The notes under the pieces were generated by a model. It saw only the letters and a list, made by a program, of their open reading frames with translations, did no database searches and had not been told where the DNA came from. The translations under genes and the position numbers were made by a program. A stretch of DNA of 64,000 nucleotides, taken from positions 181,575 to 245,574 of the forward strand of contig NZ_JAAMQI010000004.1 of NCBI RefSeq assembly GCF_013523165.1, written 5' to 3'. Origin of the DNA: Pseudomonas entomophila (GTDB taxonomy: Bacteria > Pseudomonadota > Gammaproteobacteria > Pseudomonadales > Pseudomonadaceae). This document shows, piece by piece, positions 45,291 to 56,735 of the stretch; position 1 is the stretch's first letter; each line of letters begins with the position of its first letter.

Positions 45291-47859
45291 TGTGAGCGCG
45301 ACATCCCAATCCCTGGGCGAGTACCTCGCCCACCTGCCGCTGAGCGATGAGCAGCGCGCCGAACTGGCCGACTGCACATCGTTCGACGAACTGCACCAGC
45401 GCCTGGCAGGCGTCACGCCGGGCCAGGTGGACGATGCCGCCCAGGGGTCGGTGGCGAGCCGCCTGACCCTGGGCACGGCGGCCGAGCTGGAAGACGCCGA
45501 GCTGCTGGGCGTCGACAGCCAGGGCCGTGTGAGCCTGAAGGTCGCGCCGCCGATCAAGCGTACCCACGTGCTGCCTGAACAGTGGCGCACCAACGTGCTG
45601 GTGCGCATCTGGCGCCGGCTCACGGGCAAGTCGGTCGACGCACAACCGCCCAAGCGCGACCCGGAGCTGCCCGCCGCGCGCTGGCGCTGGGTCGGCTCGG
45701 TGCGACGCTACATCCTGCTGGCTCTGATGATCGGCCAGACCTTGGTGGCTGGCTGGTACATGAAAGGCATCCTGCCTTACCAGGGCTGGTCGTTCGTCGA
45801 CCTCAACGAAGTGGTCAACCAGCCGCTCTGGGACACCGTGGTGCAGGTCTGGCCGTACGCCTTGCAGACCAGCATCCTGATCCTGTTCGGGATTCTGTTC
45901 TGCTGGGTGTCGGCGGGCTTCTGGACGGCGCTGATGGGCTTTTTGGAACTGCTTACCGGGCGGGACAAATACCGTATTTCCGGCAGCAGCGCCGGCACCG
46001 AGCCGATCGCCCCGACGGCGCGTACCGCACTGGTGATGCCGATCTGCAACGAAGACGTGCCACGCGTGTTCGCCGGGCTGCGGGCGACCTTCGAGTCGGT
46101 GGCGCGCACGGGCGACCTGGATCGCTTCGACTTCTTCGTGCTGAGCGACACCAACGACCCCGACATCGCCGTCGCCGAGCAGCAGGCCTGGCTCGACCTG
46201 TGCCGCGAGACCAAAGGCTTCGGGCGCATCTTCTATCGCCGCCGTCGTCGTCGGGTCAAGCGCAAGAGCGGCAACCTCGACGACTTCTGCCGTCGCTGGG
46301 GGGGTGAGTACAAGTACATGGTGGTGCTCGACGCCGACAGCGTCATGAGCGGCGACTGCCTGACCAGCCTGGTGCGCCTGATGGAGGCCAACCCGGACGC
46401 CGGGATCATCCAGACCGCGCCGAAAGCCTCGGGCATGGACACCCTCTATGCACGCCTGCAGCAGTTCGCCACGCGGGTCTATGGCCCGCTGTTCACGGCC
46501 GGCCTGCACTTCTGGCAACTGGGTGAGTCGCACTATTGGGGGCACAATGCGATCATCCGCATGAAGCCTTTCATCGAGCACTGTGCGCTGGCACCGCTGC
46601 CGGGCAAGGGCGCGTTCGCTGGCGCCATCCTGTCCCACGACTTCGTCGAAGCGGCGCTGATGCGTCGGGCCGGCTGGGGCGTGTGGATCGCCTACGACCT
46701 GCCGGGCAGCTACGAAGAGCTGCCGCCAAACCTGCTCGACGAGCTCAAGCGTGACCGTCGCTGGTGCCACGGCAACCTGATGAACTTCCGCCTGTTCCTG
46801 GTCAAGGGCATGCACCCGGTGCACCGTGCGGTGTTCCTGACCGGCGTGATGTCCTACCTGTCGGCGCCGTTGTGGTTCTTCTTCCTGGTGCTGTCGACGG
46901 CGTTGCTGGCGACCAACACCTTGATGGAGCCGCAGTACTTCCTCGAGCCGTTCCAGCTGTATCCGTTGTGGCCGCAATGGCACCCGGAAAAGGCCATCGC
47001 CCTGTTCTCCACCACGGTCGTGCTGCTGTTCCTGCCCAAGCTGCTCAGCGTGGTGCTGATCTGGGTCAAGGGCGCCACCGAGTTCGGCGGGCGGATCAAG
47101 GTCACCCTGTCGATGCTGATCGAGATGCTGTTCTCGATGCTGCTGGCGCCGGTGCGCATGATCTTCCACACCCGGTTCGTGCTGGCCGCGTTCCTGGGCT
47201 GGGCCGCGACCTGGAACTCGCCGCAGCGTGACGACGACTCCACACCGTGGAGCGAGGCGATCAAGCGGCACGGCCCGCAGACCTTGCTCGGCTTCGCCTG
47301 GGCGGCGTTGGTGGCCTGGCTCAACCCGAGCTTCCTGTGGTGGCTGGCGCCCATCGTCGGTTCGCTGGTGCTGTCGATCCCGGTGTCGGTGATTTCCAGC
47401 CGCACGGGCCTGGGCCTGCGCGCCCGGGACGAAAAGCTGTTCCTGATCCCGGAGGAGTACGCACCGCCTCAGGAGCTGGTGGCCACCGATCAGTACACCC
47501 ACGAGAACCGCTGGCATGCCCTGCGCGACGGCTTCGTGCGTGCCGTGGTCGACCCGGTGCAGAACGCCCTGGCCTGCGCCATGGCGACCGCTCGCCACGG
47601 CCAGGCCGAACCGATCGAAGCGCAGCGCCGACGCCATGTGGATAAAGCGCTGGAAGCCGGTCCCGAGCGTCTGGACGGGGCGACCCGCCTGGCCCTGCTC
47701 AGTGACCCGGTGGCGCTGTCGCGGCTGCATGCCGGTGTCTGGAGCGCGTACCCCTCGACCTGGATCGAGCGTTGGCGGTCGATCACCACCGACGCCCATT
47801 CGCCGAGCCTGCCGCTGCACCCTGAAGGCGAGCCAGCCTCGACGCTGGCCAACGCGTAG
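45283..47859 (+). CDS. opgH: Glucans biosynthesis glucosyltransferase OpgH (MdoH)
   Basis: The 858-residue inner-membrane GT2 enzyme polymerises UDP-glucose into osmoregulated periplasmic glucans. Two membrane helices near residues 145-165 and 190-220 precede the cytoplasmic catalytic domain ([58 protein letters not shown], and the RDRRWCHGN motif). More helices follow the catalytic domain. It works with OpgG, whose gene overlaps it. A strong terminator follows. Confidence 0.96.
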   Translation: MSNVSATSQSLGEYLAHLPLSDEQRAELADCTSFDELHQRLAGVTPGQVDDAAQGSVASRLTLGTAAELEDAELLGVDSQGRVSLKVAPPIKRTHVLPEQWRTNVLVRIWRRLTGKSVDAQPPKRDPELPAARWRWVGSVRRYILLALMIGQTLVAGWYMKGILPYQGWSFVDLNEVVNQPLWDTVVQVWPYALQTSILILFGILFCWVSAGFWTALMGFLELLTGRDKYRISGSSAGTEPIAPTARTALVMPICNEDVPRVFAGLRATFESVARTGDLDRFDFFVLSDTNDPDIAVAEQQAWLDLCRETKGFGRIFYRRRRRRVKRKSGNLDDFCRRWGGEYKYMVVLDADSVMSGDCLTSLVRLMEANPDAGIIQTAPKASGMDTLYARLQQFATRVYGPLFTAGLHFWQLGESHYWGHNAIIRMKPFIEHCALAPLPGKGAFAGAILSHDFVEAALMRRAGWGVWIAYDLPGSYEELPPNLLDELKRDRRWCHGNLMNFRLFLVKGMHPVHRAVFLTGVMSYLSAPLWFFFLVLSTALLATNTLMEPQYFLEPFQLYPLWPQWHPEKAIALFSTTVVLLFLPKLLSVVLIWVKGATEFGGRIKVTLSMLIEMLFSMLLAPVRMIFHTRFVLAAFLGWAATWNSPQRDDDSTPWSEAIKRHGPQTLLGFAWAALVAWLNPSFLWWLAPIVGSLVLSIPVSVISSRTGLGLRARDEKLFLIPEEYAPPQELVATDQYTHENRWHALRDGFVRAVVDPVQNALACAMATARHGQAEPIEAQRRRHVDKALEAGPERLDGATRLALLSDPVALSRLHAGVWSAYPSTWIERWRSITTDAHSPSLPLHPEGEPASTLANA

Positions 47860-47881
47860 TCATCTGACGCGTCGCACCGAG

Positions 47882-47912
47882 GCCCGGAACCGGTAACGGT
47901 TCCGGGCTTTTT
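47882..47912 (+). terminator. opgGH terminator
   Basis: An 11-bp perfect stem GCCCGGAACCG / CGGTTCCGGGC with GTAA loop (47882..47907) and TTTTT follows 23 bp after the opgH stop. Intrinsic terminator. Confidence 0.95.
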
Positions 47913-48083
47913 CATGCCTGCACGGTCCGCCTGTCATCGCCTTTCGGCTCACAAAGGCTCGCCTGCCTCTAGGTGACGGGCCGCGCATGCGTTAGCATCG
48001 CTTCCCGACAAAGCGGATCGGCCCGCCAGCCCGTGGGCCGACCAATAAAAAACGTTCGTCTTTCCTGTCTAGGGGACCTGGTC

Positions 48084-48884
48084 ATGTTCAAGAAATACCT
48101 GTCGCGGCTTCTGCTGGGCGTCACGGCGCTGGCTGCGGTCTCGGCCGCCCAGGCGGGCGCCATCGACGACGCGGTCAAGCGCGGTACGCTGCGCGTAGGC
48201 ATGGACCCGACCTACATGCCGTTCGAGATGACCAACAAGCGCGGTGAGATCATCGGCTTCGAAGTGGACATCCTCAAGGCCATGGCCAAGTCGATGGGCG
48301 TCAAGCTCGAGACGGTTTCCACCGCCTACGACGGCATCATCCCGGCCTTGCTGACCGACAAGTTCGACATGATCGGCAGCGGCATGACCCTGACACAGGA
48401 GCGCAACCTGCGCCTGAACTTCAGCGAACCCTTCATCGTGGTCGGCCAGACGCTGTTGATCCGCAAGGAGCTGGCGGGCGAGATCAAGTCGTACAAAGAC
48501 TTGAACGATGCGAAGTACCGCATCACCTCCAAGCTCGGTACCACGGGCGAACTGATCGCCAAGAAGCTGATCGCCAAGGCGACGTACCACGGCTACGACA
48601 ACGAGCCCGAGGCGGTCATGGACGTGGTCAACGGCAAGGCCGACGCCTTCGTCTACGATGCGCCCTACAACGTCGTGGCAGTGGACAAGGTCGGCGGCGG
48701 CAAGCTGGTGTACCTCGACGAGCCCTTCACCTTCGAGCCCCTGGCGTTCGGCCTGAAGAAGGGTGACTACGACAGCCTCAACTTCATCAACAACTTCCTG
48801 CACCAGATCAAGCATGACGGGACCTACGATCGTATCCACGACAAGTGGTTCAAGAACAAGGACTGGCTGAAGGACATGGAGTGA
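48084..48884 (+). CDS. Polar amino acid ABC transporter substrate-binding protein
   Basis: The 266-residue periplasmic protein (cluster III solute-binding protein) has a signal peptide (MFKKYLSRLLLGVTALAAVSAAQA) and the family block RVGMDPTYMPFEMTNKRGEIIGFEVDI, then DMIGSGMTLTQERNLRLNFSEPF. It is followed by its permease and ATPase, so it supplies amino acids to that ABC importer. The substrate (Glu/Asp, Arg or other polar amino acids) cannot be told from sequence alone. Confidence 0.9.
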   Translation: MFKKYLSRLLLGVTALAAVSAAQAGAIDDAVKRGTLRVGMDPTYMPFEMTNKRGEIIGFEVDILKAMAKSMGVKLETVSTAYDGIIPALLTDKFDMIGSGMTLTQERNLRLNFSEPFIVVGQTLLIRKELAGEIKSYKDLNDAKYRITSKLGTTGELIAKKLIAKATYHGYDNEPEAVMDVVNGKADAFVYDAPYNVVAVDKVGGGKLVYLDEPFTFEPLAFGLKKGDYDSLNFINNFLHQIKHDGTYDRIHDKWFKNKDWLKDME

Positions 48885-48961
48885 GTCTGGCGTACTGACC
48901 CATCGTTGACCCCAACGCGCAGGCCGGTCCTGCGCGTTCGCTTTTATGGAATGACCTGAAC

Positions 48962-49924
48962 GTGATCAAACACAAGCAAGCCCGTTGGCCCTGGCATGGG
49001 CTGACGGCGCTGATCCTGGTGGGCCTGGCCGCGAGCCTGTACCTGGCCACCTCGATGATCTCCTACGAGTGGCGCTGGAACCGAGTGCCGCAGTATTTCG
49101 CCTACCAGGCCGAGGACGCCCAGCGCGCCGCCGACTACGGCACCGTGCAGGCCATCGCCGAACGAGGCGACAAGGCGCAGGTGACGCTCAAGGAGGAGGG
49201 CGGCGGTCAGCAGGTGCTGGACGTGGCCCGTGACAGCCTGCAGGTGAGCCAGGGCGACGACGTCGCCGAAGGCGACACGATCGGCGTCACCCGCAGCTGG
49301 AGCGCCGGCCCGTTGGTCTGGGGCCTGTGGACGACGGTCTGGCTGTCGGCGGTATCCGGCGTGCTGGGGCTGCTGATCGGGCTGCTGGCAGGGCTGTGCC
49401 GGTTGTCCGGCAACCCGACGCTGCAAGGCCTGTCCTCGATCTACGTCGAGCTCGTGCGCGGCACCCCGCTGCTGGTGCAGATCTTCATCTTCTACTTCTT
49501 CATCGGGACCGTGCTCAACTTGTCCCGGGAGTTCGCCGGTGTCGCCACGTTGGCGCTGTTCACCGGCGCCTACGTGGCCGAGATCGTGCGCGCCGGGGTG
49601 CAGTCGGTGGCCAAGGGACAGAGCGAGGCAGCGCGTTCGCTGGGCCTCAATGCTGGGCAGTCGATGCGTCATGTCATCCTGCCCCAGGCCTTCAAGCGCG
49701 TCCTGCCACCCTTGGCCGGGCAGTTCATCAGCCTGGTCAAGGACAGCTCCCTGGTGTCGGTCATCGCCATCACCGAGCTGACCAAGAGCGGGCGCGAGGT
49801 CATCACCACGTCGTTCTCGACCTTCGAGATCTGGTTCTGCGTGGCAGGCCTCTACCTGTTGATCAACCTGCCGCTGTCGCGATTGGCCAGCTGGCTCGAG
49901 CGGAGGCTTGCGCAAAGTGATTGA
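48962..49924 (+). CDS. Amino acid ABC transporter permease with N-terminal extension
   Basis: The 320-residue GTG-started permease has the HisM/GlnP-type EAA loop [22 protein letters not shown] and the usual helices from about residue 120, with [19 protein letters not shown] conserved. Before this lies an added TM helix (about 12-30) and an approximately 85-residue soluble segment (residues 31-115) that is predicted to be periplasmic. Ordinary permeases of this class are about 220-250 residues. Some pseudomonad permeases share this layout. Confidence 0.88.
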   Translation: MIKHKQARWPWHGLTALILVGLAASLYLATSMISYEWRWNRVPQYFAYQAEDAQRAADYGTVQAIAERGDKAQVTLKEEGGGQQVLDVARDSLQVSQGDDVAEGDTIGVTRSWSAGPLVWGLWTTVWLSAVSGVLGLLIGLLAGLCRLSGNPTLQGLSSIYVELVRGTPLLVQIFIFYFFIGTVLNLSREFAGVATLALFTGAYVAEIVRAGVQSVAKGQSEAARSLGLNAGQSMRHVILPQAFKRVLPPLAGQFISLVKDSSLVSVIAITELTKSGREVITTSFSTFEIWFCVAGLYLLINLPLSRLASWLERRLAQSD

Positions 49925-50651
49925 GGTTCAGAACCTGCTGAAAGTCTTCGATGCCCGAGGCCACGTGGTACGGGCGGTGGACCAGGTCAGTACGCGTGTC
50001 GCCAAGGGTGAGGTGGTCGTGGTGCTGGGGCCGTCAGGTTCTGGCAAGTCGACCTTCCTGCGCTGCCTGAATGGCCTGGAAGACTTCGACGCCGGGCATG
50101 TGGCGATCGCTGGCATCGCCCTCGACGACCCCAAGACCGACATCAACGCCTACCGCCGCGAAGTCGGCATGGTCTTCCAGCATTTCAACCTGTTCCCGCA
50201 CATGACCGTGCTGGAGAACCTGTGCCTGGCGCAGAAGGTGGTGCGCAAGCGCGGCAAGGCCGAGCGCGAAGCCAAGGCGAAGGCGTTGCTGGAGAAGGTC
50301 GGGATCGGTGCCAAGGCCAACGAATACCCTTCCCGGCTGTCCGGGGGGCAACAGCAGCGCGTGGCCATTGCCCGTGCCCTGGCCATGGACCCGAAGGTGA
50401 TGCTGTTCGACGAACCCACCTCGGCCCTGGACCCCGAGATGGTCGGTGAAGTGCTGGATGTGATGAAGACCCTGGCCCAGGAAGGCATGACCATGGTCTG
50501 CGTGACGCACGAGATGGGCTTCGCCCGCGAAGTGGCTGATCGCGTGCTGTTCTTCGACCATGGCAAGCTGCTGGAGGATTCGGCGCCACGCGAGTTCTTC
50601 GCTTCGCCAAAGGATCCACGGGCCCAGGCGTTCTTGCGGCAGGTGCTTTGA
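49917..50651 (+). CDS. Amino acid ABC transporter ATP-binding protein
   Basis: The 244-residue GlnQ/HisP-type ATPase shows Walker [10 protein letters not shown] (about 33-41), Q-loop [11 protein letters not shown], the signature LSGGQQQR, Walker [13 protein letters not shown] and the H-loop [15 protein letters not shown]. The start is GTG at 49917 ([11 protein letters not shown]), supported by GGAGG 10 bases upstream and by homologues; the TTG at 49908 is too close to that site. It overlaps the permease stop by 8 bp. Confidence 0.94.
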   Translation: MIEVQNLLKVFDARGHVVRAVDQVSTRVAKGEVVVVLGPSGSGKSTFLRCLNGLEDFDAGHVAIAGIALDDPKTDINAYRREVGMVFQHFNLFPHMTVLENLCLAQKVVRKRGKAEREAKAKALLEKVGIGAKANEYPSRLSGGQQQRVAIARALAMDPKVMLFDEPTSALDPEMVGEVLDVMKTLAQEGMTMVCVTHEMGFAREVADRVLFFDHGKLLEDSAPREFFASPKDPRAQAFLRQVL

Positions 50652-51493
50652 GCGCGACAAGTGGCAAGCTTCAAGCAGGCTGTGGCGACGAGACAACGTC
50701 TCGGGCTGCATGGGTGCTGTGGGACCTGGTTTGCCAGCGATAGCGTCTGTGCCGCGACGCTAGGGTTGGCAGGTATGGGCATGCGGCGAGGTTAGCGACG
50801 CCATCGCGGGCAAGCCCGCTCTCATGAAACATAAAATAACTTGTTGATTTAAAATAAGTTGATTACAGGATCTTGTGGGCCCTGCGGGCCCAATCGCGGC
50901 ACAGGGGCCGCTCCCACATGGGACCGCGATTGCCTGTGCCACTGCGGCGGCTGTAGGAGCGGCCCCTGTGCCGCGATGGACCGCAAAGCGGTCCCAAAAA
51001 TCGATCAGTGACACAGCATCTGAGCACTGCCAGCTATCGCCATGTTCTCTGCGCGACAGCGCGGCGCCAAGGCGGCGGGCGAACTCCCACATTTTGGCTT
51101 GCACTGCTGATCTGCCAGACCGGCGCAATCCCTCTGTGGGAAGCTGGCTTGCCAGCGATAGCGTCTCCCACATGGGACCGCGATTGCCTGTGCCACTGCG
51201 GCGGCTGTAGGAGCGGCCCCTGTGCCGCGATGGACCGCAAAGCGGTCCCAAAAATCGATCAGTGACACAGCATCTGAGCACTGCCAGCTATCGCCATGTT
51301 CTCTGCGCGACAGCGCGGCGCCAAGGCGGCGGGCGAACTCCCACATTTTGGCTCGCACTGCTGATCTGCCAGACCGGCGCAATCCCTCTGTGGGAAGCTG
51401 GCTTGCCAGCGATAGCGTCTGTGCAGCGGCGCCAGGTCGGCAGGTCTGGGCGATGCGGCAAGGCTAACAATGCCATCGCGGGCAAGCCCCACA
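50652..51493. repeat. REP-rich intergenic repeat field
   Basis: This 842-bp stretch between the ABC ATPase and rsmE has no gene. It contains two diverged BIME-like units (50711..50821 and 51389..51489), each with GCCAGCGATAGCGTCTGTGC near one end and GCGGGCAAGCCC at the other, and a 254-bp tandem duplication between them. Short frames inside (for example two nearly identical ones beginning MTQHLSTASYRH) are repeat-borne and not called. Confidence 0.85.
50911..51418 (+). repeat. 254-bp direct tandem duplication
   Basis: Bases 50911..51164 and 51165..51418 are direct repeats of 254 bp, and the only difference I noticed is ggcTtgc versus ggcTCgc in the middle part. Each copy begins CTCCCACATGGGACCGCGAT and ends CTTGCCAGCGATAGCGT. 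A unit contains one REP-like hairpin pair and about 130 bp of unrelated sequence. Confidence 0.9.
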
Positions 51494-52201
51494 TCAGAAC
51501 AACCGCGACACCAACGCCGTCACCGCCGTTTCGACCCGCAGGATGCGATCGCCCAGCTGCACCGGCGCAAGCCCTGCCTTGGCCAGCAGGTCCACCTCGT
51601 AGGGGATCCATCCGCCCTCCGGCCCGATGGCCAGCGTCACAGGCCCCTCGACCCCACGCGGGCAGGCGGGGTAGGGGCCTGGGTGGCCCACCAGGCCCTG
51701 GGTGCCCTCCACCAGCGCCGGCAGCCGGTCCTCGACGAAAGGCTTGAAGCGCTTCTCGATGATCACCTCCGGCAACACCGTGTCCCGCGCCTGTTCCAGG
51801 CCCAGCACCAGGTTCTCGTGGATCGCCTCGGGCGTCAGGAACGGGGTCTGCCAGAAACTCTTCTCGACCCGGTAGCTGTTCACCAGCACCAGGCGGGCCA
51901 CCCCCAGCGTTGCGACCGTCTGGAAGATCCGGCGCAGCATCTTCGGGCGCGGCACGGCCAGGACCAGGGTCAGCGGCAGCTTCGGCGGCGGAGGTTGGGT
52001 GAGGTCCACCACCAGTTCGGCTTCCTGCGGTGCCAGACGGGTCACGGTCGCGCTGCCCATCGATCCGCCGAGCACACCGACGCGCAGACTGTCGCCGATG
52101 GCCACACGGTGGATGTCCTGCATGTGGGTCAGGCGGCGGCCGCCCAGGACCACCCGATCGGCCGCGATGAAGTCGGCGGCCTCGAGCAACAGCAGGTTCA
52201 T
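51494..52201 (-). CDS. rsmE: 16S rRNA m3U1498 methyltransferase
   Basis: The 235-residue RsmE has an N-terminal PUA-like domain ([19 protein letters not shown]) and a C-terminal SPOUT knot with [19 protein letters not shown] and [21 protein letters not shown]. It methylates U1498 of 16S rRNA. Its start overlaps the tatC stop by 4 bp, so it is last in a tatABC-rsmE message. Confidence 0.95.
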   Translation of the reverse strand: MNLLLLEAADFIAADRVVLGGRRLTHMQDIHRVAIGDSLRVGVLGGSMGSATVTRLAPQEAELVVDLTQPPPPKLPLTLVLAVPRPKMLRRIFQTVATLGVARLVLVNSYRVEKSFWQTPFLTPEAIHENLVLGLEQARDTVLPEVIIEKRFKPFVEDRLPALVEGTQGLVGHPGPYPACPRGVEGPVTLAIGPEGGWIPYEVDLLAKAGLAPVQLGDRILRVETAVTALVSRLF

Positions 52202-52986
52202 GGCTGGGCCGCAGGCGGTTGATCGTCAGGGTGTTCGGCCGCGTCGCGCTCGGCACTGCGCTTGCGCACCAGGCCGCCGAACAGCACGCCGATCTCGAAC
52301 AGCAACCACATCGGTACTGCCAGCAGGGTCTGCGAGAAGATGTCGGGCGGCGTGAGGACCATCCCGACCACGAAGCACCCGATGATCACGTAGGGGCGGA
52401 TCTTGCGCAGGTAACTCACCTCGACCACCCCGATCCACACCAGCAGCACCACCGCCACCGGGATCTCGAACGCGACGCCGAAGGCGAAGAACAGCGTCAT
52501 GACGAAGTCCAGGTAGCTGGCGATGTCCGTCATCATCGACACGCCCTCCGGGGTCGCGGCGGCGAAGAAGCCGAAGATCAGCGGAAACACCAGGAAGTAG
52601 GCGAAGGCCATGCCGGCGTAGAACAACACGATGCTCGACAGCAGCAGGGGGATCGCGATGCGCTTTTCATGACGGTACAGGCCCGGCGCGATGAACCCCC
52701 AGACCTGCTGGAGAATGAACGGGATCGCCAGGAACAACGACACCGTCATGGTCAGCTTGAAGGGGGTCAGGAACGGCGAGGCCACGTCGGTGGCGATCAT
52801 CGTCGCGTTGGGCGGCAGGTGCTCGCGCAAGGGTGCGGACACCAAGGTGTAGATCTGCTGGGCGAAGGAGAACAGCCCGGCGAAGATCAGGAAGATGGCG
52901 GCGACGCAACGCAGCAGGCGCGTGCGCAGTTCGGTCAGGTGCGACACCAGCGGCATCGGCTGGTCGTGTTCCGGCAATTCGCTCAT
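52198..52986 (-). CDS. tatC: Twin-arginine translocase subunit TatC
   Basis: The 262-residue six-helix membrane protein has the N-terminal [12 protein letters not shown] motif (about 15-26), the cytoplasmic loop [13 protein letters not shown] and FPLIFGFF, with the essential glutamates of TatC in place (Glu18-type in [11 protein letters not shown]). It recognises twin-arginine signal peptides in the inner membrane. It overlaps tatB by 4 bp. Confidence 0.97.
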   Translation of the reverse strand: MSELPEHDQPMPLVSHLTELRTRLLRCVAAIFLIFAGLFSFAQQIYTLVSAPLREHLPPNATMIATDVASPFLTPFKLTMTVSLFLAIPFILQQVWGFIAPGLYRHEKRIAIPLLLSSIVLFYAGMAFAYFLVFPLIFGFFAAATPEGVSMMTDIASYLDFVMTLFFAFGVAFEIPVAVVLLVWIGVVEVSYLRKIRPYVIIGCFVVGMVLTPPDIFSQTLLAVPMWLLFEIGVLFGGLVRKRSAERDAAEHPDDQPPAAQP

Positions 52987-53393
52987 GGGGCTTTGGGCGT
53001 CTGGGGCGGTGAGGTCGGGTCGGAAGGCGAACTGGCAGGGGGCGCGGTCTCGGCCGGCTGTTCAACGGTCGGCGCAGGCACGGGCGCGCTGGGCGGCACG
53101 TGCTGCCCTGGCGCCTGGACGCTCGCAGAAGGTGCCGCTGCGGAGCCTTTCGGGTTGAGGATCCGACGGGCTTCCTGCTCCAGCGACACGATGTGCTCGT
53201 TGTGCAACTGGCGACGGATGTCGTCAGCGCCGATCTCCCGCTCCACTTCCTGACGGATGCTGTTGAAGCTGCGCTTGAGTCGACCGATCCACAGCCCGGC
53301 GGTGCGGGCAGCACCTGGCAGGCGCTCGGGCCCTAGCACCAGCAAGGCGACCAGGCTGACGAGCAGAAGCTCGCTGAAACTGATGCCGAACAT
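52983..53393 (-). CDS. tatB: Twin-arginine translocase subunit TatB
   Basis: The 136-residue protein has one N-terminal helix ([27 protein letters not shown]) with the conserved Glu8 and GPERLP turn, an amphipathic helix and a Pro/Ala-rich disordered tail (about 85-136). It pairs with TatC as the signal-peptide receptor. It is 3 bp after tatA. Confidence 0.96.
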   Translation of the reverse strand: MFGISFSELLLVSLVALLVLGPERLPGAARTAGLWIGRLKRSFNSIRQEVEREIGADDIRRQLHNEHIVSLEQEARRILNPKGSAAAPSASVQAPGQHVPPSAPVPAPTVEQPAETAPPASSPSDPTSPPQTPKAP

Positions 53394-53396
53394 CGG

Positions 53397-53678
53397 TCAG
53401 TCGTTCCGGGGTGGCGTTTGCACGGGGCGTGCCTGGCCGTCGATCGTCGTCGGCGGTGGCGTCACCGAGGCGGTGTCGTGCGAGGGCATCGGCTGAGCAG
53501 GGGCCACGGGCGGCGGCGTCGGCTCGACCGGTTTGGTTTCCTCGTCGCTCATGGCCTTGCGGAACCCCTTGATGGACTCGCCCAGATCGCCACCGAAGTT
53601 CTTCAGCTTCTTGGTGCCGAAGACCAGGACCACGACGATCAGCAGGACGATCCAGTGTTTCCAGTCGAAAATACCCAT
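53397..53678 (-). CDS. tatA: Twin-arginine translocase subunit TatA
   Basis: The 93-residue pore subunit starts [33 protein letters not shown], with the FGTKKL hinge and an amphipathic helix, then a Pro-rich tail. It oligomerises to move folded proteins. It begins 24 bp after hisE. Confidence 0.97.
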   Translation of the reverse strand: MGIFDWKHWIVLLIVVVLVFGTKKLKNFGGDLGESIKGFRKAMSDEETKPVEPTPPPVAPAQPMPSHDTASVTPPPTTIDGQARPVQTPPRND

Positions 53679-53702
53679 GACGGTTTACCTCGAGTTCGTG
53701 AG

Positions 53703-54038
53703 TCAGGCGGAAGGCTGACGGGCCGCTTTTTCGACGTGCCCGGACAAGCCGAAACGGCGCTCCAGCTCGTCCAGTACCGCCTGGGGGTGCTGGCCGAGTG
53801 CGCTGAGCATGATCAGGCTATGGAACCACAGGTCGGCGGTCTCGTAGATGACGTCGCTGCAGTCCTGGCTGATGGCAGCGTCCTTGGCGGCGAGAATGGT
53901 CTCGATCGATTCTTCGCCGACCTTCTCCAAAATCTTGTTCAGCCCCTTGTGGTACAGGCTGGAAACGTAGGAGCTGTCGGGCGCGGCATGCTTGCGCGCT
54001 TCGAGCACCTCGGCGAGGCGCGTGAGGGTATCGCTCAT
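53703..54038 (-). CDS. hisE: Phosphoribosyl-ATP pyrophosphatase
   Basis: The 111-residue all-helical MazG-type hydrolase catalyses the second step of histidine synthesis. The start [16 protein letters not shown] (54038) gives family length; 27 in-frame codons upstream overlap hisI and are not family-like. [14 protein letters not shown] and [10 protein letters not shown] carry the acidic metal ligands. It lies 1 bp after hisI. Confidence 0.95.
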   Translation of the reverse strand: MSDTLTRLAEVLEARKHAAPDSSYVSSLYHKGLNKILEKVGEESIETILAAKDAAISQDCSDVIYETADLWFHSLIMLSALGQHPQAVLDELERRFGLSGHVEKAARQPSA

Positions 54039-54039
54039 G

Positions 54040-54432
54040 TCAGTGTCCTGCGTGGTAGATGGCATCCGGGTCCTTGAGGACCGGATCGACGGTGACCCAC
54101 TGGCCGTTCTCGAACACACGGTAGAAGCAGCTTTCGCGTCCGGTGTGACAGGCGATATGGCCGACTTGTTCGACCCGCAGGATGATCACGTCGGCATCGC
54201 AGTCCAGGCGCATCTCGTGCAGTTTCTGCACATGGCCGGAGTCCTCGCCCTTGCGCCACAGTTTGCCGCGCGAGCGCGACCAGTAGATGGCGCGCTGTTC
54301 GGCGGCGGTCAGCGCCAGCGCTTCGCGGTTCATCCAGGCCATCATCAGCACGCGCCCGGTCTCGTGGTCCTGCGCGATGGCCGGTACCAGGCCATCGGCG
54401 TTCCAGGTGATCTCGTCCAGCCAGTCTTTCAT
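54040..54432 (-). CDS. hisI: Phosphoribosyl-AMP cyclohydrolase
   Basis: The 130-residue zinc enzyme opens the purine ring of PR-AMP, the third step of histidine synthesis. The signature blocks [53 protein letters not shown] and [11 protein letters not shown] hold the Zn cysteines and Mg aspartates. It is directly before hisE, and the two genes together replace the fused enteric hisIE. Confidence 0.97.
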   Translation of the reverse strand: MKDWLDEITWNADGLVPAIAQDHETGRVLMMAWMNREALALTAAEQRAIYWSRSRGKLWRKGEDSGHVQKLHEMRLDCDADVIILRVEQVGHIACHTGRESCFYRVFENGQWVTVDPVLKDPDAIYHAGH

Positions 54433-54504
54433 CGTTCACTCCAGCACCGGGCCCGCTCCTGTACCGGGCCCTGGCGCTAGTGTGCCAGCCAGCGCCGGGC
54501 CTGG

Positions 54505-56115
54505 CTATCGGCGCACGATCAGATAGAGCCCGCTGGAGAGCATCAGCCAGGCAGGCCAGGTGGCCGGGTCGCTGAAACTGGCCGCGCCCAGCATCAGCGT
54601 GACGCCGCCGCCCAGCAGGCCGGCACCCAGCAGGCGCAGTGGCCAGCGGTCCTCGTCGCGCCGCTGACGGGGCAGCTTCGGGTCCTTCAGGTGCGGTTGC
54701 GACAGGCGCTCGAGCAGGTCGCGGGTCATGTCGGCCAGGTGCGGCAACTGCTCGGCCTGGCTCTGCAGGTTGCCCAGCACGGCCTTGGGGCTGTAGCGCT
54801 CGCGCATCCAGCGTTCCAGGTAGGGCTTGGCGGTGCTCCACAGGTCCAGCTCCGGGTACAACTGACGCCCCAGGCCTTCGATGTTGAGCAGCGTTTTCTG
54901 CAGCAGCACCAGTTGCGGCTGGACCTCCATATTGAAGCGGCGCGCCGTCTGGAATAGCCGCATCAGCACCTGGCCGAACGAGATGTCCTTGAGCGGTTTC
55001 TCGAAGATCGGCTCACAGACGGTGCGGATCGCCGCCTCGAACTCGTTGAGCTTGGTCTGCGCCGGCACCCAGCCGGAGTCGATGTGCAGCTGCGCGACCC
55101 GACGATAGTCGCGCTTGAAGAAGGCGAACAGGTTGCGCGCCAGGTAATCCTGGTCCTCCGGGGTCAGGCTGCCGACGATTCCGCAGTCGATGGCGATGTA
55201 CTTGGGCGCCCAGGGCTTGACCGTACTGACGAAGATGTTGCCGGGGTGCATGTCGGCGTGGAAGAAGCTGTCGCGGAACACCTGGGCGAAGAAGATCTCG
55301 ACGCCGCGCTCTGCCAGCAGCTTCATGTCGGTGCGCTGGTCGGCCAGGGTCGCCAGGTCGGTGACCGGCACGCCATAGATGCGCTCCATCACCAGCACTT
55401 TCGGTCGGCAGAAGTCCCAGTACACCTGGGGCACATACATCAGGTCCGACCCTTCGAAGTTGCGCCGCAGCTGACTGGCGTTGGCCGCCTCGCGCAGCAG
55501 GTCGAGCTCGTCGTAGATGGTCTTTTCGTAGTCGCCCACCACCTCGACCGGGTGCAGGCGCCGGGCGTCGACCGAGACGCGCTCGGCGCCCTTGGCGATC
55601 AGCAGCAGCCAGGCCAGGTCCTGGGCGATGATCGGACGCAGGCCCGGACGCACCACCTTGACCACCACCTCTTCGCCGCTCTTGAGCCGCGCGGCGTGCA
55701 CTTGGGCGACCGAGGCCGAGGCCAGAGGCTCGACGTCGAAACGGCTGAACACCTCGCCGACCGTGGCGCCCAGTTGCGCCTCGATCAATGCCACGGCCTT
55801 CTGTGGGTCGAAGGGCGGTACGCGGTCCTGCAGCAGCATCAGTTCATCGGCGACGTCCGCCGGCAGCAGGTCGCGCCGGGTGGACAGCAACTGGCCGAAC
55901 TTGATGAAGATCGGCCCGAGGTCCTGCAGGGCCATGCGCAGGCGGGCACCCCGGCTGATCGGCGAAGGCTTGCGCGGCCACCAGCGCCACGGCATGAACA
56001 ACCGAAGGCTGCGCAGCCACCAGGGCAGCGGCAGGTCGAACAGCACGTCATCGAGGCGGTAGCGGATCACTACGCGCTGGATGCGGAACAGGCGGCGGAC
56101 GGCAAGCAGCTTCAT
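54505..56115 (-). CDS. ubiB: Ubiquinone biosynthesis kinase-like protein UbiB
   Basis: The 536-residue atypical protein kinase-like ATPase supports coenzyme Q synthesis. It has the signature [14 protein letters not shown] (about 72-85), the alanine-rich nucleotide loop [32 protein letters not shown] and IDCGIVGSL, and two C-terminal membrane helices (about 490-535). It overlaps ubiJ by 4 bp as in the usual ubiEJB order. Confidence 0.96.
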   Translation of the reverse strand: MKLLAVRRLFRIQRVVIRYRLDDVLFDLPLPWWLRSLRLFMPWRWWPRKPSPISRGARLRMALQDLGPIFIKFGQLLSTRRDLLPADVADELMLLQDRVPPFDPQKAVALIEAQLGATVGEVFSRFDVEPLASASVAQVHAARLKSGEEVVVKVVRPGLRPIIAQDLAWLLLIAKGAERVSVDARRLHPVEVVGDYEKTIYDELDLLREAANASQLRRNFEGSDLMYVPQVYWDFCRPKVLVMERIYGVPVTDLATLADQRTDMKLLAERGVEIFFAQVFRDSFFHADMHPGNIFVSTVKPWAPKYIAIDCGIVGSLTPEDQDYLARNLFAFFKRDYRRVAQLHIDSGWVPAQTKLNEFEAAIRTVCEPIFEKPLKDISFGQVLMRLFQTARRFNMEVQPQLVLLQKTLLNIEGLGRQLYPELDLWSTAKPYLERWMRERYSPKAVLGNLQSQAEQLPHLADMTRDLLERLSQPHLKDPKLPRQRRDEDRWPLRLLGAGLLGGGVTLMLGAASFSDPATWPAWLMLSSGLYLIVRR

Positions 56116-56735
56116 GCGTTATCGCTGGCATCAAGGGATCGGGCAAGGCGCGCCAGGCGCGCCTCGAGGCGTTCGAGGTCGACTTTCAGGTGATCGAGTT
56201 CGCGGAAGGCGGCTTCCGCTTCGCGCTGGCCGACCAGCGTGCGCGACTCCTCGGCCAGGTATTCGGCGAGGTTCTGACCGAACCGCGCCAGGCCATCCTG
56301 GGTCCAGCGGGCGCGTTGGCGTACGTGGCCGGCCAGCAGGGCGGTCGGGACCGGCCCCAACCAGCGCGCCAGCTCGTGCTCCCAGTCCAGCTCCAGGTCC
56401 TGCAGCACGCCGAACAGCTCGAGCAGCGGGCCGGTATCGCCCAGCAGCTCGACCTCGGGGCTGTGCAGGACACGGGTCTTGTCCCTGGACAGGGCCAGGC
56501 GGGCCAGGCTGCTGGCCGGGGCGCGCAGGGTGCAGTCCACCGCACCCTCCCAATGGCCGGCCAGCATCAGGCCGTCTTCGTCGGGCAGCAGGAACAGCTG
56601 CAAGGCCGGCTGACGACAGTCGATGGCGATCACCTTGCCCTCCAGGCCGGCCAGGCGCGGCAATGCCGTGCTGTCCAGGCGCAGGACACGGTTCAGGCCA
56701 TGCTCGACGCTGGCGATGAGGCCGGCCAGCAGCAT
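56112..56735 (-). CDS. ubiJ: Ubiquinone biosynthesis accessory factor UbiJ
   Basis: The 207-residue protein has an SCP2-like lipid-binding N-domain (about 10-115, SCP2 pattern [20 protein letters not shown]) and a C-terminal coiled coil. UbiJ helps hold the Ubi biosynthetic complex and its hydrophobic intermediates. It shares one base with the ubiE stop (TGATG) and overlaps ubiB by 4 bp. Confidence 0.92.
   Translation of the reverse strand: MLLAGLIASVEHGLNRVLRLDSTALPRLAGLEGKVIAIDCRQPALQLFLLPDEDGLMLAGHWEGAVDCTLRAPASSLARLALSRDKTRVLHSPEVELLGDTGPLLELFGVLQDLELDWEHELARWLGPVPTALLAGHVRQRARWTQDGLARFGQNLAEYLAEESRTLVGQREAEAAFRELDHLKVDLERLEARLARLARSLDASDNA

Noticed and set aside
45046..47820. 924-codon minus-strand open frame opposite opgH
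   Set aside because: Antisense of OpgH, His/Arg/Gln-rich, no family recognised.
50875..51747. Frames such as the two nearly identical ones beginning MTQHLSTASYRH
   Set aside because: They lie in the duplicated REP-rich DNA and duplicate along with it; no family or ribosome site.
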